64,000 bases of DNA from an uncultured Alphaproteobacteria bacterium (GCA_902602695.1 CACKRO010000004.1:1-64000), one strand, 5' to 3'; positions 51,832 to 63,323 are shown, counted from the first letter of the stretch. Translations and numbers: made by a program. The notes: generated from the letters alone by a model not told the origin.

Positions 51832-53257
51832 TATTTACAATATTTTTTTTATACCCGAAATTTTTTTAGCATGCTCTTCTTTTGTTTGCTTACTTTTTGG
51901 GCTTTTTTTAAAAAAGAATGCATTTAGACAAACTTCCAATCTAGCAGTTTTCGTTTTATTATTAACCATTTTGCTTGTTTACTATGATAGTGAATCAAAT
52001 TTTGCAAATTATAAAAGTTTATTTAGCCACTCTTCTTTTATAAATTTTTTTAAAATTTTAGCTCTATTTGGATCTATAGCTAGTATCATCATTTCTAAAG
52101 ATTATTTCTTAGGCATTAAGCTTAAAAATTTTGAAATTCCTGTTTTATTTTTATTTTCTACACTTGGGATGATGTTAATGATTGCTTCGCATAATCTTAT
52201 GTCCATGTATCTAGCAATAGAACTACAAAGTTTATCTCTATATGTTGCTGCAGCAATAAAAAGAGATTCAATCTCATCAGCTGAGTCAGGAGTAAAATAC
52301 TTTATTTTAGGAGCATTGTCGTCTGGTATACTTTTGTACGGCTTCTCCTTAATTTATGGATTTACTGGTTCAATGAATTTTGATGATATAAGTTTCTATT
52401 TATCAAAATATGATAATTTAAATTTAGGTCTAATATTTGGGCTTGTATTTGTGATGGTAGGCTTGGCTTTTAAGGTTTCAGCCGTACCTTTCCATATGTG
52501 GACTCCTGATGTTTATGAAGGAGCTCCAAACTCAATTACAGGTTTTTTTGCTATTGTCCCTAAGATTGCTGCAGTAGCTTTAATTTATCGTTTTTGCATA
52601 GTTCCATTTGAAAATTTTTACTTAGAATGGAGTCAAATAATTTTATTTTTATCAATAGCCTCAATGTTTCTTGGAGCTGTGGCGGCTATAGCACAGTCAA
52701 ATATTAAAAGATTATTAGCTTATAGTTCTATCGGACATATAGGTTATATCTTAATAGCTTTAGTTGCTGCAAATGATGATGGAATTAAAGCAGCATCAAT
52801 TTATATGTTTTCATACATGATAATGAATGTTGCTATTTTTGCTATTTTACTTTCGTTAAAAGTTAAAAATGAATATTTAATTAATATAAGTGATTTAAAA
52901 GGGTTAAGTAAAAGTAATCCAATCGTTAGTCTTTCTATTTCAATAATAATGCTATCTATGGCTGGCATCCCACCCTTTATAGGATTTTTTGGAAAGTTTT
53001 ATGTTTTCATTGCTGCAATTGAACAAGAATTATATGTGCTTTCAATTCTTGGCGTCCTAGCTAGTGTTATTTCTGCTTTTTATTATTTAAGAATTATTAA
53101 GATAATGTATTTTGATGAAAGTAAAAGTGAAGGAATAATTAATTTTCAAATTTCTTTTCAATCAAAAATTATTCTGTCCTTAAGTTTGTTTGTAATTATT
53201 TGTTTTATATTTTACCCGTCTTTATTGATTAATATATCAGCAAGTTTGACCATTTGA
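51821..53257 (+). CDS. nuoN: NADH-quinone oxidoreductase subunit N
   Basis: 'SAVPFHMWTPDVYEGAPNSITGFFAIVPKIAAVALIYRF'. Confidence 0.97.
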   Translation: MLNNIYNIFFIPEIFLACSSFVCLLFGLFLKKNAFRQTSNLAVFVLLLTILLVYYDSESNFANYKSLFSHSSFINFFKILALFGSIASIIISKDYFLGIKLKNFEIPVLFLFSTLGMMLMIASHNLMSMYLAIELQSLSLYVAAAIKRDSISSAESGVKYFILGALSSGILLYGFSLIYGFTGSMNFDDISFYLSKYDNLNLGLIFGLVFVMVGLAFKVSAVPFHMWTPDVYEGAPNSITGFFAIVPKIAAVALIYRFCIVPFENFYLEWSQIILFLSIASMFLGAVAAIAQSNIKRLLAYSSIGHIGYILIALVAANDDGIKAASIYMFSYMIMNVAIFAILLSLKVKNEYLINISDLKGLSKSNPIVSLSISIIMLSMAGIPPFIGFFGKFYVFIAAIEQELYVLSILGVLASVISAFYYLRIIKIMYFDESKSEGIINFQISFQSKIILSLSLFVIICFIFYPSLLINISASLTI

Positions 53258-53260
53258 TTA

Positions 53261-53995
53261 ATGTCATTAGATAAAATTAAAAATCTATTAGATAAAAACA
53301 ATTTTGATTTTCATTTTATTGAATCTGTAGACTCTACAATGTCAGAGGTTAAAAAACTTATTTATAATAGGGATATATGTTTGATGGCAAATGAACAAAA
53401 AAAAGGATTTGGAAGACGAGGAACAACTTGGGAAAGTCCAAAAAATAATGTCTATATTTCTATTTTATCTAAAAATATATTGCCAATAGAAAATCATTTT
53501 TTAAATAATGCTTTTATTACTAATATGATCTGTTCTGTGATTGAAAATATTTGTAATGTTAAAACTCAAATTAAATGGCCAAATGATATTTTAATTAATA
53601 AAGAAAAAATTTCTGGAATAATTTCTGAAATATTTAGTATCAAAAGTGATAAATATATCAATACTGGTTTTGGAGTTAATATAGTATCTTCTCCTAAAAT
53701 TGAAAATTATCCAACAACTAATCTTAATAAATACACTAAAGAAATTAACAATTTTTATTTTGTATATGAAATTATGGAAGAGTATTTTAAAAATTTTAAA
53801 CAACTGCTAAATAACCACGAAAAAATTATGACTGAATATAAAAGTAGATTATTATATTTAGGAAGCAATATTAATTTAAAAATTGATGAACAAAATGTAA
53901 AACAAGGAATATTTCATAATCTTAACCCAGATGGTTCAATCACTTTAAAAAATAATATTAATTTTGAAAATATATATAATGCTAGAATAATTTAA
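53261..53995 (+). CDS. birA: Biotin--[acetyl-CoA-carboxylase] ligase
   Basis: 'SVDSTMSEVKKL', 'EQKKGFGRRGTTWESPKNNVYISIL', 'IKWPNDILINKEKISGIISE'. Confidence 0.93.
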   Translation: MSLDKIKNLLDKNNFDFHFIESVDSTMSEVKKLIYNRDICLMANEQKKGFGRRGTTWESPKNNVYISILSKNILPIENHFLNNAFITNMICSVIENICNVKTQIKWPNDILINKEKISGIISEIFSIKSDKYINTGFGVNIVSSPKIENYPTTNLNKYTKEINNFYFVYEIMEEYFKNFKQLLNNHEKIMTEYKSRLLYLGSNINLKIDEQNVKQGIFHNLNPDGSITLKNNINFENIYNARII

Positions 53996-54756
53996 TGATT
54001 GTTATAGATGCAGGTAATACGAATATAGTTATAGGTTTTTATACAAAAAATAAATTAATTAAAATTATTAGATTAAAAACAGAAAAAAAAATCAATATTA
54101 CAAAAAAAGAAATAAATAAATTTTTTATATCTAACAAAAAATTGATTAATAATCTTAAAGATAGATTTTGTATCTTGTCCTCTGTTGTACCATCTTTAAA
54201 CTTAATTTTTAAAAATATTTTTCAAAAAAATAAATTCAAATTTTATATAATTAATCCCAAAAAAATATCATTCAGAAATAGTATCAATTATAATCTAAAT
54301 CAAATTGGGAGTGATCGAATAGCAAACTATGCCTATGTATATAGTAAGAAAATCAAAGACTGTATAATTCTCGACTTTGGTACAGCTACTACTTTTGATG
54401 TCATTAAAAATAATCAATATTTAGGTGGATTAATTTTTCCAGGTATAAATCTTTCAATGGAGACACTTTTAAAAAATGCTGAGTTAATAAAAACTTCAAA
54501 AATCTCAAAATCAAATAAAATTGTTAATAATAATACATCAACTTCTATTCAATCAGGTTTCTATTTTGGTTATTTGCATGCAGTTAATGGCATATTAAAG
54601 CAAATTATTAAGGAGAATAACTTTAAGCCCAAAGTCTATATTACGGGTGGTCTAGGTAAAATATTTAGGGATAAAATTATTTATAAACCTATATATATGG
54701 AACATTTGACATTAGAAGGAATAAAAGAAATCGGTAACAAACATTTTTATGAGTAA
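53995..54756 (+). CDS. coaX: Type III pantothenate kinase
   Basis: 'MIVIDAGNTNIVIGFY', 'GSDRIANYAYVYS', 'ILDFGTATTFDVI', 'GGLIFPGINLSMETL'. Confidence 0.94.
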   Translation: MIVIDAGNTNIVIGFYTKNKLIKIIRLKTEKKINITKKEINKFFISNKKLINNLKDRFCILSSVVPSLNLIFKNIFQKNKFKFYIINPKKISFRNSINYNLNQIGSDRIANYAYVYSKKIKDCIILDFGTATTFDVIKNNQYLGGLIFPGINLSMETLLKNAELIKTSKISKSNKIVNNNTSTSIQSGFYFGYLHAVNGILKQIIKENNFKPKVYITGGLGKIFRDKIIYKPIYMEHLTLEGIKEIGNKHFYE

Positions 54757-56422
54757 TAATTTACAACTAAATGAATTCAATGAAGGACTACACTTTTTAT
54801 CTCTTGGAGGTATTGGAGAAATAGGTGCAAATTGTTATCTTTACGGATGTGATGGAAAATGGATAATGATAGATTTAGGTCTTTCATTTGCAGATGAAAA
54901 GTTTCCTGGTGTAGATTTATTAGTACCAAAAATTGATCATATTGAAAGTTTAGAAGATAATCTCGAGGCTATTATTATCAGTCATGGTCATGAAGATCAT
55001 GCAGGAGCTGTTGCGTTCTTAGCAAATAAAATTAAATGTCCTGTATATGCTAGTAAATTTGCAAAATTTCTTATCGAAAATAGGCTAAAAGAATTCAATA
55101 AAGTAGAAGGATTTACTTTAAAAGAGATAAATCTAGATAAGAAATTAACACTCAATAATTTTGATATAAGTTTTATTCCAACTACACACTCAATTCCTGA
55201 ACCAACTGCAATAGTAATTAATACAGCATATGGATCATTACTTCATACTGCTGATTGGAAAATAGATCATTCACCTACTTTAGGAGAATCATTTTCAAAA
55301 GAAAAATTTGAAAAATTAGGAAATGATGGATTACTTGCCTTAATAGGTGACTCTACTAACGCAAATGTGCCTGGTAAATCAGAATCTGAAAGTGACGTTA
55401 GAGATGAACTGACAAGTATATTTTCAAGATTTTCTAATAGAATTGTTGTTACCTGTTTTTCTTCAAATATTGCACGAATGAAAAATATTATTCAAGCAGC
55501 AAAAAAAAATAAAAGAAAGGTCGCTCTTGTTGGTAGGAGTATGAAAAAAAATATCGAGGTAGCAAGAAAATGTGGTTATGTTGCAGATGATGAAATTTTT
55601 ATCAGTGAAGATGAAGCTTCTTATATACCAAGAGAAAATTTGGTCATAATTTGTACTGGTAGTCAGGGTGAAAAAAGATCTGCCCTTTTTAGGATAGCTT
55701 ATAATTCTCATCAACATTTACATTTAGAGCCTGAAGATGTAGTAATTTTTAGCTCTAGAGACATTCCTGGTAATGAAAAATCAATAAATAATTTAAAGAA
55801 CTTACTTATTAGACAAAGAGTTGAGATAGTAACTGCTGATGATGATTTAGTGCATGTTTCAGGTCATGGTTATGCAGATGAAATAAAACAAATGTATAAT
55901 TGGACAAAACCTTACTTATCTATTCCTGTGCATGGTGAACACATGCATCTAGAGGCGCATAAACAATTATCTTATTCATCTCAAGTACCATTTACTAAGA
56001 TTTTAGAAAATGGAAAATGTCTCAAAATTGCACCAGGTGAACCTAAAATTGTAGAAAAATTTGAAACTGGAAAGTTAATTGTTGAGGGTAAAAATCTTTA
56101 TGACTCTGAATCTGCATTTATTAAAGAGAGAAGAAAATATTCATTTGAGGGATTAGTTTTAATATCTTTAATTATCAATGAGGATGACTATTCAATTAAT
56201 AAAAATATGTTACTTAGCTTAAAAGGATTGCCGGGAATAGATGAAGAAAATATTAAAAGTGATTTTAAAATACTTTTTATAGAAAACTATACAAAACTTA
56301 ACAAAGATCAAAAATCATCAGATCTTATAGTATCTGACTTAGTTAAAAGTAGTTTTAGAAAGATTATAAAAAATTCAATTCAAAAAAAACCAGAAATTGA
56401 AGTTCATTTAATACGTTCTTAA
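54749..56422 (+). CDS. rnj: Ribonuclease J
   Basis: Metallo-beta-lactamase motif 'SHGHEDHAGAV', 'LLHTADWKIDHSP', 'GDSTNANVPGKSESE', 'VHVSGHGYADEIKQM'. Confidence 0.94.
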   Translation: MSNNLQLNEFNEGLHFLSLGGIGEIGANCYLYGCDGKWIMIDLGLSFADEKFPGVDLLVPKIDHIESLEDNLEAIIISHGHEDHAGAVAFLANKIKCPVYASKFAKFLIENRLKEFNKVEGFTLKEINLDKKLTLNNFDISFIPTTHSIPEPTAIVINTAYGSLLHTADWKIDHSPTLGESFSKEKFEKLGNDGLLALIGDSTNANVPGKSESESDVRDELTSIFSRFSNRIVVTCFSSNIARMKNIIQAAKKNKRKVALVGRSMKKNIEVARKCGYVADDEIFISEDEASYIPRENLVIICTGSQGEKRSALFRIAYNSHQHLHLEPEDVVIFSSRDIPGNEKSINNLKNLLIRQRVEIVTADDDLVHVSGHGYADEIKQMYNWTKPYLSIPVHGEHMHLEAHKQLSYSSQVPFTKILENGKCLKIAPGEPKIVEKFETGKLIVEGKNLYDSESAFIKERRKYSFEGLVLISLIINEDDYSINKNMLLSLKGLPGIDEENIKSDFKILFIENYTKLNKDQKSSDLIVSDLVKSSFRKIIKNSIQKKPEIEVHLIRS

Positions 56423-56655
56423 TGGCATTATTCACTCATGTTCTAATTTTTATCCTTGTTTGGTGGATTTTATTTTTCATACTCCTGCCGATTAAGATAA
56501 AAGTACCACAAAAAGTAGAATCTGGACATGCAAAAAGTGCGCCAAGTAAGCCATATCTTCTAATAAAATTTATAGCAACTTCATTAATATCAGCTTTAAT
56601 TTTATTTTTTTTGATTTTATTTGGATTTGATTTATCAAATATATTTAATAAATGA
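56422..56655 (+). CDS. DUF1467-family membrane protein
   Basis: 'WWILFFILLPIKIKVPQKVESGHAKSAPSKPYLLIKFIATSLISALI' and conserved rnj-DUF1467-proS order. Confidence 0.8.
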   Translation: MALFTHVLIFILVWWILFFILLPIKIKVPQKVESGHAKSAPSKPYLLIKFIATSLISALILFFLILFGFDLSNIFNK

Positions 56656-57947
56656 AATATTCAAATTTTTTTCTTCCCACTATTAAAGATGTACCGTCAG
56701 ATGCTGAAATAATTTCACATAAATTAATGATCAGAGCTGGTATGATTAAACAATCTAGTGCCGGTATTTATTCGTGGTTACCTCTAGGTCTACTTGTATT
56801 AAAAAAAATTGAAAAGATTGTCCGAGAGGAACAAAATAATGCAGGAGCAATAGAACTGCTTATGCCTACGATTCAATCTTCTGATTTATGGATTAAATCA
56901 GGAAGATACGATGATTATGGAAAAGAAATGTTAAGGATTACAGATAGAAGTGGAAGGGAAATGCTTTACGGCCCAACAAATGAAGAATTAATTACAGATA
57001 TATTTCAATCACATATAAATTCTTACAAAGATCTTCCAAAAAACCTGTATCATATTCAATGGAAATTCCGAGATGAAGTTAGGCCTAGGTTTGGAGTAAT
57101 GCGAGGAAGAGAATTCTTAATGAAGGATAATTATTCATTTGATCTTGATGAAAGCGAAGCAAAGAAATCTTATGACAATATGTTTAAAGCATACATAAAA
57201 ACTTTTATTAGAATGGGTTTAACACCAATTTCCTTAAGAGCAGAAACAGGGCCAATTGGAGGTAACTTAAGTCATGAATTTCAAATACTAGCTAAGACTG
57301 GTGAAAGTACACTTTATTATGATAAAAAATTAGAAACACTAAACCCTGAAACTATAGACCCAAATGAGTTGCAGTCATTTTATGCTGCAGTTGATGATCA
57401 ACATGATGAAAAAAATTGCCCAATTTCAAATGAAGATTTAAAAATTTCTAAGGGCATTGAAGTTGGTCATATATTTTATTTTGGAACAAAATATTCTGAG
57501 AAATTAAACGCATTTGTTCAAGATAAAAGTGGGAAAAATGTTCCAGTGCATATGGGATCATATGGCATTGGTGTTTCAAGACTTGTGGGCGCAATTATAG
57601 AAGCTTATCATGATGAAAAAGGAATTAGGTGGCCTTTAGAAGTTGCTCCATTTAAGGTTTCCATAGTTAATTTAATGCCAGAAGATCAAGATTGTGCCAC
57701 AAAATCATCAGAATATTATGAATATTTTATGAAAAATAATATTGAAGTCATTTTAGATGATAGAATCTGCAGTATAGGAAAAAAATTATCTGATAATGAG
57801 TTAATTGGGACACCATATCAAATTATTATTGGCAAAAGAGATTTAAAAGATAATTTAGTAGAAATAAAAAATCGCCAAAATAATGTAAGTGAAAAAATTT
57901 CATCCAGTAGTGTAATTGATTTTATTAATAATAAGTTAAAAAAATAG
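56652..57947 (+). CDS. proS: Prolyl-tRNA synthetase (short type)
   Basis: 'HKLMIRAGMIKQSSAGIYSWLPLGL', 'YGPTNEELITDIF', 'QIQWKFRDEVRPRFGVMRGREFLMKDNYSFD'-type motif 2. Confidence 0.97.
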   Translation: MKYSNFFLPTIKDVPSDAEIISHKLMIRAGMIKQSSAGIYSWLPLGLLVLKKIEKIVREEQNNAGAIELLMPTIQSSDLWIKSGRYDDYGKEMLRITDRSGREMLYGPTNEELITDIFQSHINSYKDLPKNLYHIQWKFRDEVRPRFGVMRGREFLMKDNYSFDLDESEAKKSYDNMFKAYIKTFIRMGLTPISLRAETGPIGGNLSHEFQILAKTGESTLYYDKKLETLNPETIDPNELQSFYAAVDDQHDEKNCPISNEDLKISKGIEVGHIFYFGTKYSEKLNAFVQDKSGKNVPVHMGSYGIGVSRLVGAIIEAYHDEKGIRWPLEVAPFKVSIVNLMPEDQDCATKSSEYYEYFMKNNIEVILDDRICSIGKKLSDNELIGTPYQIIIGKRDLKDNLVEIKNRQNNVSEKISSSSVIDFINNKLKK

Positions 57948-59198
57948 ATGATTTCTAAATCAGAACGATTACTGATTTTTAGGTTTTTATTCTCTAAGAA
58001 ATCTGATGGCTATGTGTCTATTTTCGCTTGGTTTTCAATAATAGGTATTAGCTTAGGAGTGGCAGCAATTATTATAGTAATGTCTGTTATGAATGGTTTT
58101 AGAATTGATCTAACTAACAGAATAATTGGGCTTAATTCACACCTGAATATTTATAGTTTTGATAATGAGATAACAAATAAGCAAGCTGATGAACTCATAT
58201 TGAATATTGATAATTCTTTTTTTTACCAACACTACAAATCTATTGAAACAAATGGATTAATTATAAAATCAAATAACTCAAAAGGTGTTATGATAAAAGG
58301 CTATGACGAATATGATAAAAATCATTATTTGTTTAATTCAATTAATATAGGTACATTAATTCAAAATCCCAAAAGTGAAATATTAATTGGAGATTCCTTA
58401 GCAAATGAAATGAATTTAAGTTTAGGAGATAAGGTTAAAATTGCAATACCAAAGACCGATAAAACAATATTAGGAAATATTCCAAGATTTAAAACATTGG
58501 AGGTAGTAGGTGTATTTGATCTAGGTTTATATGAATATGATTCAAATTTAATTTTTTTATCTTCAGAACTTGTTAGAAAATTACTCTTATATGATGAAGA
58601 TATATACAACAAAATTGAATTCTTTACATCATCTCCTAATGAAATTGAATTATTTAAAAATAAAGTAGAATTAGAAACATCTAATCTTTTATTAAATTTT
58701 TATTCAATATCTTGGAAGGATCAAAACAAAACTTTAATAAATGCTCTTAAGGTTGAAAAGAATGTTATGTTTATTATTCTTTCTTTAATTATCTTAGTTG
58801 CATCATTAAATATAATTTCAGGATTAATTATATTTGTAAAAGAAAAAAACAAAGATATTGGAATTTTGAAAACTATTGGAATGAGTAATAAAAGTATCAT
58901 AAAAATATTTTTTACTATTGGAATCTCAATTGGTTTAATAGGATCTTTAATAGGATTAATAATTGGAATTCTTTTCACAATAAATATTAAATCAATTCAA
59001 AGTTTTTTAGAATATTTACTTGGCACAAAACTGTTTTCTGAAGAAGTTTATTATTTATCATCTTTACCTTCTAAAATTAGCGTAAATGAAGTAGTTTACG
59101 TACTTTGTGTAGCAATAATTATATCAATTATCTCAACTATTTTTCCAGCTTTAAGTTCAGCTAGAATAGACCCTGTTAAAAGTTTAAGAAGTGAATAA
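57948..59198 (+). CDS. lolC: Lipoprotein-releasing ABC transporter permease (LolC/LolE family)
   Basis: 'SIFAWFSIIGISLGVAAIIIVMSVMNGFR', 'DIGILKTIGMSNKSI', '[18 protein letters not shown]'. Confidence 0.93.
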   Translation: MISKSERLLIFRFLFSKKSDGYVSIFAWFSIIGISLGVAAIIIVMSVMNGFRIDLTNRIIGLNSHLNIYSFDNEITNKQADELILNIDNSFFYQHYKSIETNGLIIKSNNSKGVMIKGYDEYDKNHYLFNSINIGTLIQNPKSEILIGDSLANEMNLSLGDKVKIAIPKTDKTILGNIPRFKTLEVVGVFDLGLYEYDSNLIFLSSELVRKLLLYDEDIYNKIEFFTSSPNEIELFKNKVELETSNLLLNFYSISWKDQNKTLINALKVEKNVMFIILSLIILVASLNIISGLIIFVKEKNKDIGILKTIGMSNKSIIKIFFTIGISIGLIGSLIGLIIGILFTINIKSIQSFLEYLLGTKLFSEEVYYLSSLPSKISVNEVVYVLCVAIIISIISTIFPALSSARIDPVKSLRSE

Positions 59199-59880
59199 TA
59201 AATATTTATTAGAGATAACCAATCTTTGTAAAAATTATACAAATGAAAATAATTCAAAAATTGAGATAATTAAAAATTTAAATTTTAAATTAAAGCTAAA
59301 CACTAAAGTTTCAATTATTGGACCTTCAGGTTCAGGCAAAACAACTTTTCTCAATATTATTGGTTTACTTGACTCAGAATATGATGGAAACTTTTATTTT
59401 AAGAACAAAGATATTTCTTTGTCCTCAAAAGATGAAACGAATAAAATCAGAGGATTATCCATTGGTTTTATTCATCAATTTTTCCATCTAATTCCTGAAC
59501 TCACTGTGATCGAGAATGTTATGCTACCATTATTAATTAATAAAAATGAAAAGAAAAGTTATGAAATTTCTAAAAAACTACTTCTTGAATTCGGTTTAGA
59601 TGAAAGGATAAATTATAAACCTTTAAAATTATCAGGAGGAGAGCAACAAAGAGTCGCTATTGCTAGATCTTTGGTAAATGATCCTGATTTAATTTTAGCT
59701 GATGAGATGACTGGCAATCTTGATGAAGATACTGCTAACAATATTTTTAAATTTTTTATAAATTATATCCAACAAAATAATAAAACTTTAGTATATGTAA
59801 CTCATAACAAAACTTATTCTTTATTAGCTGATGAAATTTATTATTTTAAAAATAAGAAAATACATTTGACAAATGAATAA
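59191..59880 (+). CDS. lolD: Lipoprotein-releasing ABC transporter ATP-binding protein
   Basis: Walker A '[15 protein letters not shown]', signature '[32 protein letters not shown]'. Confidence 0.93.
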   Translation: MNNKYLLEITNLCKNYTNENNSKIEIIKNLNFKLKLNTKVSIIGPSGSGKTTFLNIIGLLDSEYDGNFYFKNKDISLSSKDETNKIRGLSIGFIHQFFHLIPELTVIENVMLPLLINKNEKKSYEISKKLLLEFGLDERINYKPLKLSGGEQQRVAIARSLVNDPDLILADEMTGNLDEDTANNIFKFFINYIQQNNKTLVYVTHNKTYSLLADEIYYFKNKKIHLTNE

Positions 59881-62800
59881 TCCCTTTATTCATTTACGAT
59901 CTTTATCTTCATATTCTCTCTCTGAAAGTACTCTAAAAATTACTAATTTAGTGGATTTGGCAAAAAAAAATAACATGCCTGCAATTGCCATTACAGATAA
60001 TAATAATATGTTTGGAGTATTTGAATTTTCTAAAGAATGTGTAAAAAATAATATTCAACCAATAATTGGAACTTCAATAAATTTATTAGATATTATTGTA
60101 AATAATCAAATTTCCCAAATTACACTTTTAGTCAAAAATGAACTTGGGTATAGAAATCTATTAGAATTAAGCTCCCTTTCTCATCTTAATGAAGGAAATA
60201 ATATTGGTATATACTTTTCACAATTAGAAAAATATTCTGAAGGTTTATTCTGTTATATAGGTGGTGAATTTAATCCTTTACTTTTATTAAATAAGGAAAA
60301 TAGAAAAAATGAAATCAATCAATTAATTAATAATTTTAAAGGAATATTTAAGCAAAATTTTCTTTTTGAAATACAAAGAATTAAAGATAAAAATATAGAT
60401 TTTTTTGAAAAAGAATTCATCAATTTATCAAAAGAATTTGACATACCCCTTATTGGTTCAAATAATATTAAGTACGCTAATAAAGATGATTATTCAGCTC
60501 ACGATGCATTGTTATGTATTGCACAAAAATCTACTATAAATAATTCTCAAAGAAATACCTCTAATGAAAATATTTATTTTAAGTCAAGTGAGGAAATGTA
60601 TTCAAATTTTGAAGATATTCCGGAAATAATAAAAAATAATTTAAATATTTCTCTATCTTGTAATTATTTTCCTGAGTCTACAAAACCACAATTACCTGAA
60701 TTTAAGAATGATCTAAATTTATCAGCTGAAGATTTTCTATTAAAATCATCAGAAGTAGGCCTTGGTAAAAAAATAAAAGAAATGAATATTAAGAATACAG
60801 AAATTTATACTGATAGATTAAAATATGAAAATGAAACAATTATTAGAATGGGGTTTGCCGGATACTTTCTAATAGTTGCAGACTTTGTTAATTGGGCTAA
60901 AAAACAAGATATCCCAGTTGGTCCTGGAAGAGGTTCAGGTGCTGGAAGCCTGGTTGCTTGGTCATTAGGGATAACAGATTTGAACCCATTAGATTATGAA
61001 TTATTATTTGAAAGATTTCTAAACCCAGAAAGAGTATCAATGCCAGACTTTGATATTGATTTTTGTCAAACTAGAAGAGACGAAGTTATAGAGTATGTAA
61101 ATAATAAATATGGAAGTGAATGTGTTGCACACATAATTACATTTGGCACACTTGCATCCAGAGCAGCGGTGAGAGATATTGGCAGGGTATTAGAAGTTCC
61201 TTATGGGGAGGTAGATTCTTTTGCAAAATTAATACCTTTTAATCCATCAAATCCTCTGACTTTAAGTGAGTCAATCAAATCCGAAAGAAGCTTACAAGAG
61301 AGAATTAGCAATGATGAAAGAATATCAAATATTATTGATGTAAGCCTCAAAATTGAAGGAACTCATAGACACGCTTCTACGCATGCAGCTGGAGTCGTTA
61401 TTGGTCACGAAAAGTTATCTAAAGTAGTTCCTTTATACAAAGATCAAAACACTAATACTAATGCAACACAATTTTCTATGAAGTATGTTGAAGAGGTAGG
61501 TCTAATAAAATTTGATTTCCTAGGTTTAACAACTTTATCAATCATAGATGATTGTGTAAAACTTATAACAAAAGAAAATAAAAATTTTTTAATTAATAAA
61601 ATACCCTTAAATGATAAAAAAACTTACGATCAGTTAAGCAAAGGAGACACTGTTGGAATATTCCAATTGGAGAGTAACGGTATGGGTAGTGTGCTGCGTC
61701 AATTGCAACCAGATAGATTTGAGGAGATAATTGCTGTTGTTGCTTTATTTAGGCCAGGACCAATGGATAATATTCCATCTTTTTGTAATAGAAAGCATGG
61801 ACGTGAAGAAATTAAATATCTTCATTTTATGTTAGAAGATGTATTAAAAGAAACTTACGGAATCATTGTTTATCAAGAACAAGTAATGCAGATTGCACAG
61901 GTTTTATCAAATTATTCTTTAGGTGAAGCAGACCTACTAAGAAGAGCAATGGGAAAAAAAATTCAAAAAGAAATGGATATGCAAAAATCAAGATTTATTG
62001 AAGGCGCAATCCAAAACAATATTGAAAAAAAAGAAGCTTCAAAAATTTTTGATTTGGTTGATAAGTTTGCAGGATATGGTTTTAATAAAAGCCATGCTGC
62101 AGCATATGCTTTGATATCTTATCAAACAGCTTTTCTAAAAGCTAATTTTCCACACGAATTTCTCACAGCAACTTTAAACTACTCTATTGATAGGACTGAA
62201 AAAATAATTTTATTAAAACAAGAAATAGAACGTTTGAATATAAATTTTTTAAAACCAGATATTAATTTTTCAAATCCTTTATTTTCAATTGAAATAAGTG
62301 AAAATTCAAAATCAATTAGATTTGGTCTTGCTGCAATTAAAGGAGTTGGGCTTAAATCTATTTCAAGTATGGTAGAAGAGAGAAAAATAAATGGAAAATT
62401 TAAAAATATTATTGATTTTATGAACAGAGTTTCTAAAGAAGTGATAAATAAAAGACAGCTTGAAAAACTTATACAAGCTGGAGCTTTTGATAGTTTGGAA
62501 CCAAATAGGTCAAAACTATTTAATAATGTTTCAAAATTTGTTGATTTATTTGGTGGAGAAAAAGATCTTAATCAAGATATGCTTTTTGAAGATAATGAGA
62601 TTTCTTTTGACGATAAAAATCTATTTAACCAAAATTATCAAAACTGGAAAAACTCAGAAATATTATCTAATGAACTTGAAGTAATTGGTTTTTATTTTTC
62701 TGACCATCCACTTAATCATTATCCAAGAAAATTTTTTGAATTAGAAAATATTGTTTCGTTTAAAGATAATTTTGAAAATAATAATAACAATTCAATTAAA

Positions 62801-63277
62801 GTTTGTGGCGCAATTTTGGATATTAAAGAGAGATCAAATAAAGATGGAAAAAAATATGCATTTATCACCGTTTCAGAACTTGGCTATCAATTTGAATTAA
62901 CAATTTTTAGTGAAAATCTATATAAACACAGGCCAGTTTTAAAAGAGGGAAATTTATTAGTATTTACGATTGATATTGTAAAAAACAATACAGATACTCG
63001 CTTTATAATAAGAGATATTTTATCTCTTGAAACTATATTTGTTAGAAATAATTATAAGTTTAATATTTATTCAAATATTAATAATATAATTGAATTAAAG
63101 AGTAATATTTTTGAAAAAAAATATAATAGTAATACTAATAATTTTATTGAGCTATTTATAACAGTTGATCAAAAATTAATAAACTTTGATTTTAGTAAAT
63201 ATACCATTAAATCATTCAAAAAACTTGATGAACTAAACAAATCAAAAATCTTAGATTATTCACTAGAAATGTCTTGA
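59873..63277 (+). CDS. dnaE: DNA polymerase III subunit alpha
   Basis: PHP domain 'FIHLRSLSSYSLSES', 'GPGRGSGAGSLVAWSLGITDLNPL', 'MPDFDIDFCQTRRDEVIEYV', 'FNKSHAAAYALISYQTAFLK'. Confidence 0.98.
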   Translation: MNNPFIHLRSLSSYSLSESTLKITNLVDLAKKNNMPAIAITDNNNMFGVFEFSKECVKNNIQPIIGTSINLLDIIVNNQISQITLLVKNELGYRNLLELSSLSHLNEGNNIGIYFSQLEKYSEGLFCYIGGEFNPLLLLNKENRKNEINQLINNFKGIFKQNFLFEIQRIKDKNIDFFEKEFINLSKEFDIPLIGSNNIKYANKDDYSAHDALLCIAQKSTINNSQRNTSNENIYFKSSEEMYSNFEDIPEIIKNNLNISLSCNYFPESTKPQLPEFKNDLNLSAEDFLLKSSEVGLGKKIKEMNIKNTEIYTDRLKYENETIIRMGFAGYFLIVADFVNWAKKQDIPVGPGRGSGAGSLVAWSLGITDLNPLDYELLFERFLNPERVSMPDFDIDFCQTRRDEVIEYVNNKYGSECVAHIITFGTLASRAAVRDIGRVLEVPYGEVDSFAKLIPFNPSNPLTLSESIKSERSLQERISNDERISNIIDVSLKIEGTHRHASTHAAGVVIGHEKLSKVVPLYKDQNTNTNATQFSMKYVEEVGLIKFDFLGLTTLSIIDDCVKLITKENKNFLINKIPLNDKKTYDQLSKGDTVGIFQLESNGMGSVLRQLQPDRFEEIIAVVALFRPGPMDNIPSFCNRKHGREEIKYLHFMLEDVLKETYGIIVYQEQVMQIAQVLSNYSLGEADLLRRAMGKKIQKEMDMQKSRFIEGAIQNNIEKKEASKIFDLVDKFAGYGFNKSHAAAYALISYQTAFLKANFPHEFLTATLNYSIDRTEKIILLKQEIERLNINFLKPDINFSNPLFSIEISENSKSIRFGLAAIKGVGLKSISSMVEERKINGKFKNIIDFMNRVSKEVINKRQLEKLIQAGAFDSLEPNRSKLFNNVSKFVDLFGGEKDLNQDMLFEDNEISFDDKNLFNQNYQNWKNSEILSNELEVIGFYFSDHPLNHYPRKFFELENIVSFKDNFENNNNNSIKVCGAILDIKERSNKDGKKYAFITVSELGYQFELTIFSENLYKHRPVLKEGNLLVFTIDIVKNNTDTRFIIRDILSLETIFVRNNYKFNIYSNINNIIELKSNIFEKKYNSNTNNFIELFITVDQKLINFDFSKYTIKSFKKLDELNKSKILDYSLEMS

Positions 63278-63323
63278 ATAAATTACACATTATAATAATA
63301 CATCAGTCAAATTAAATCTAGCA

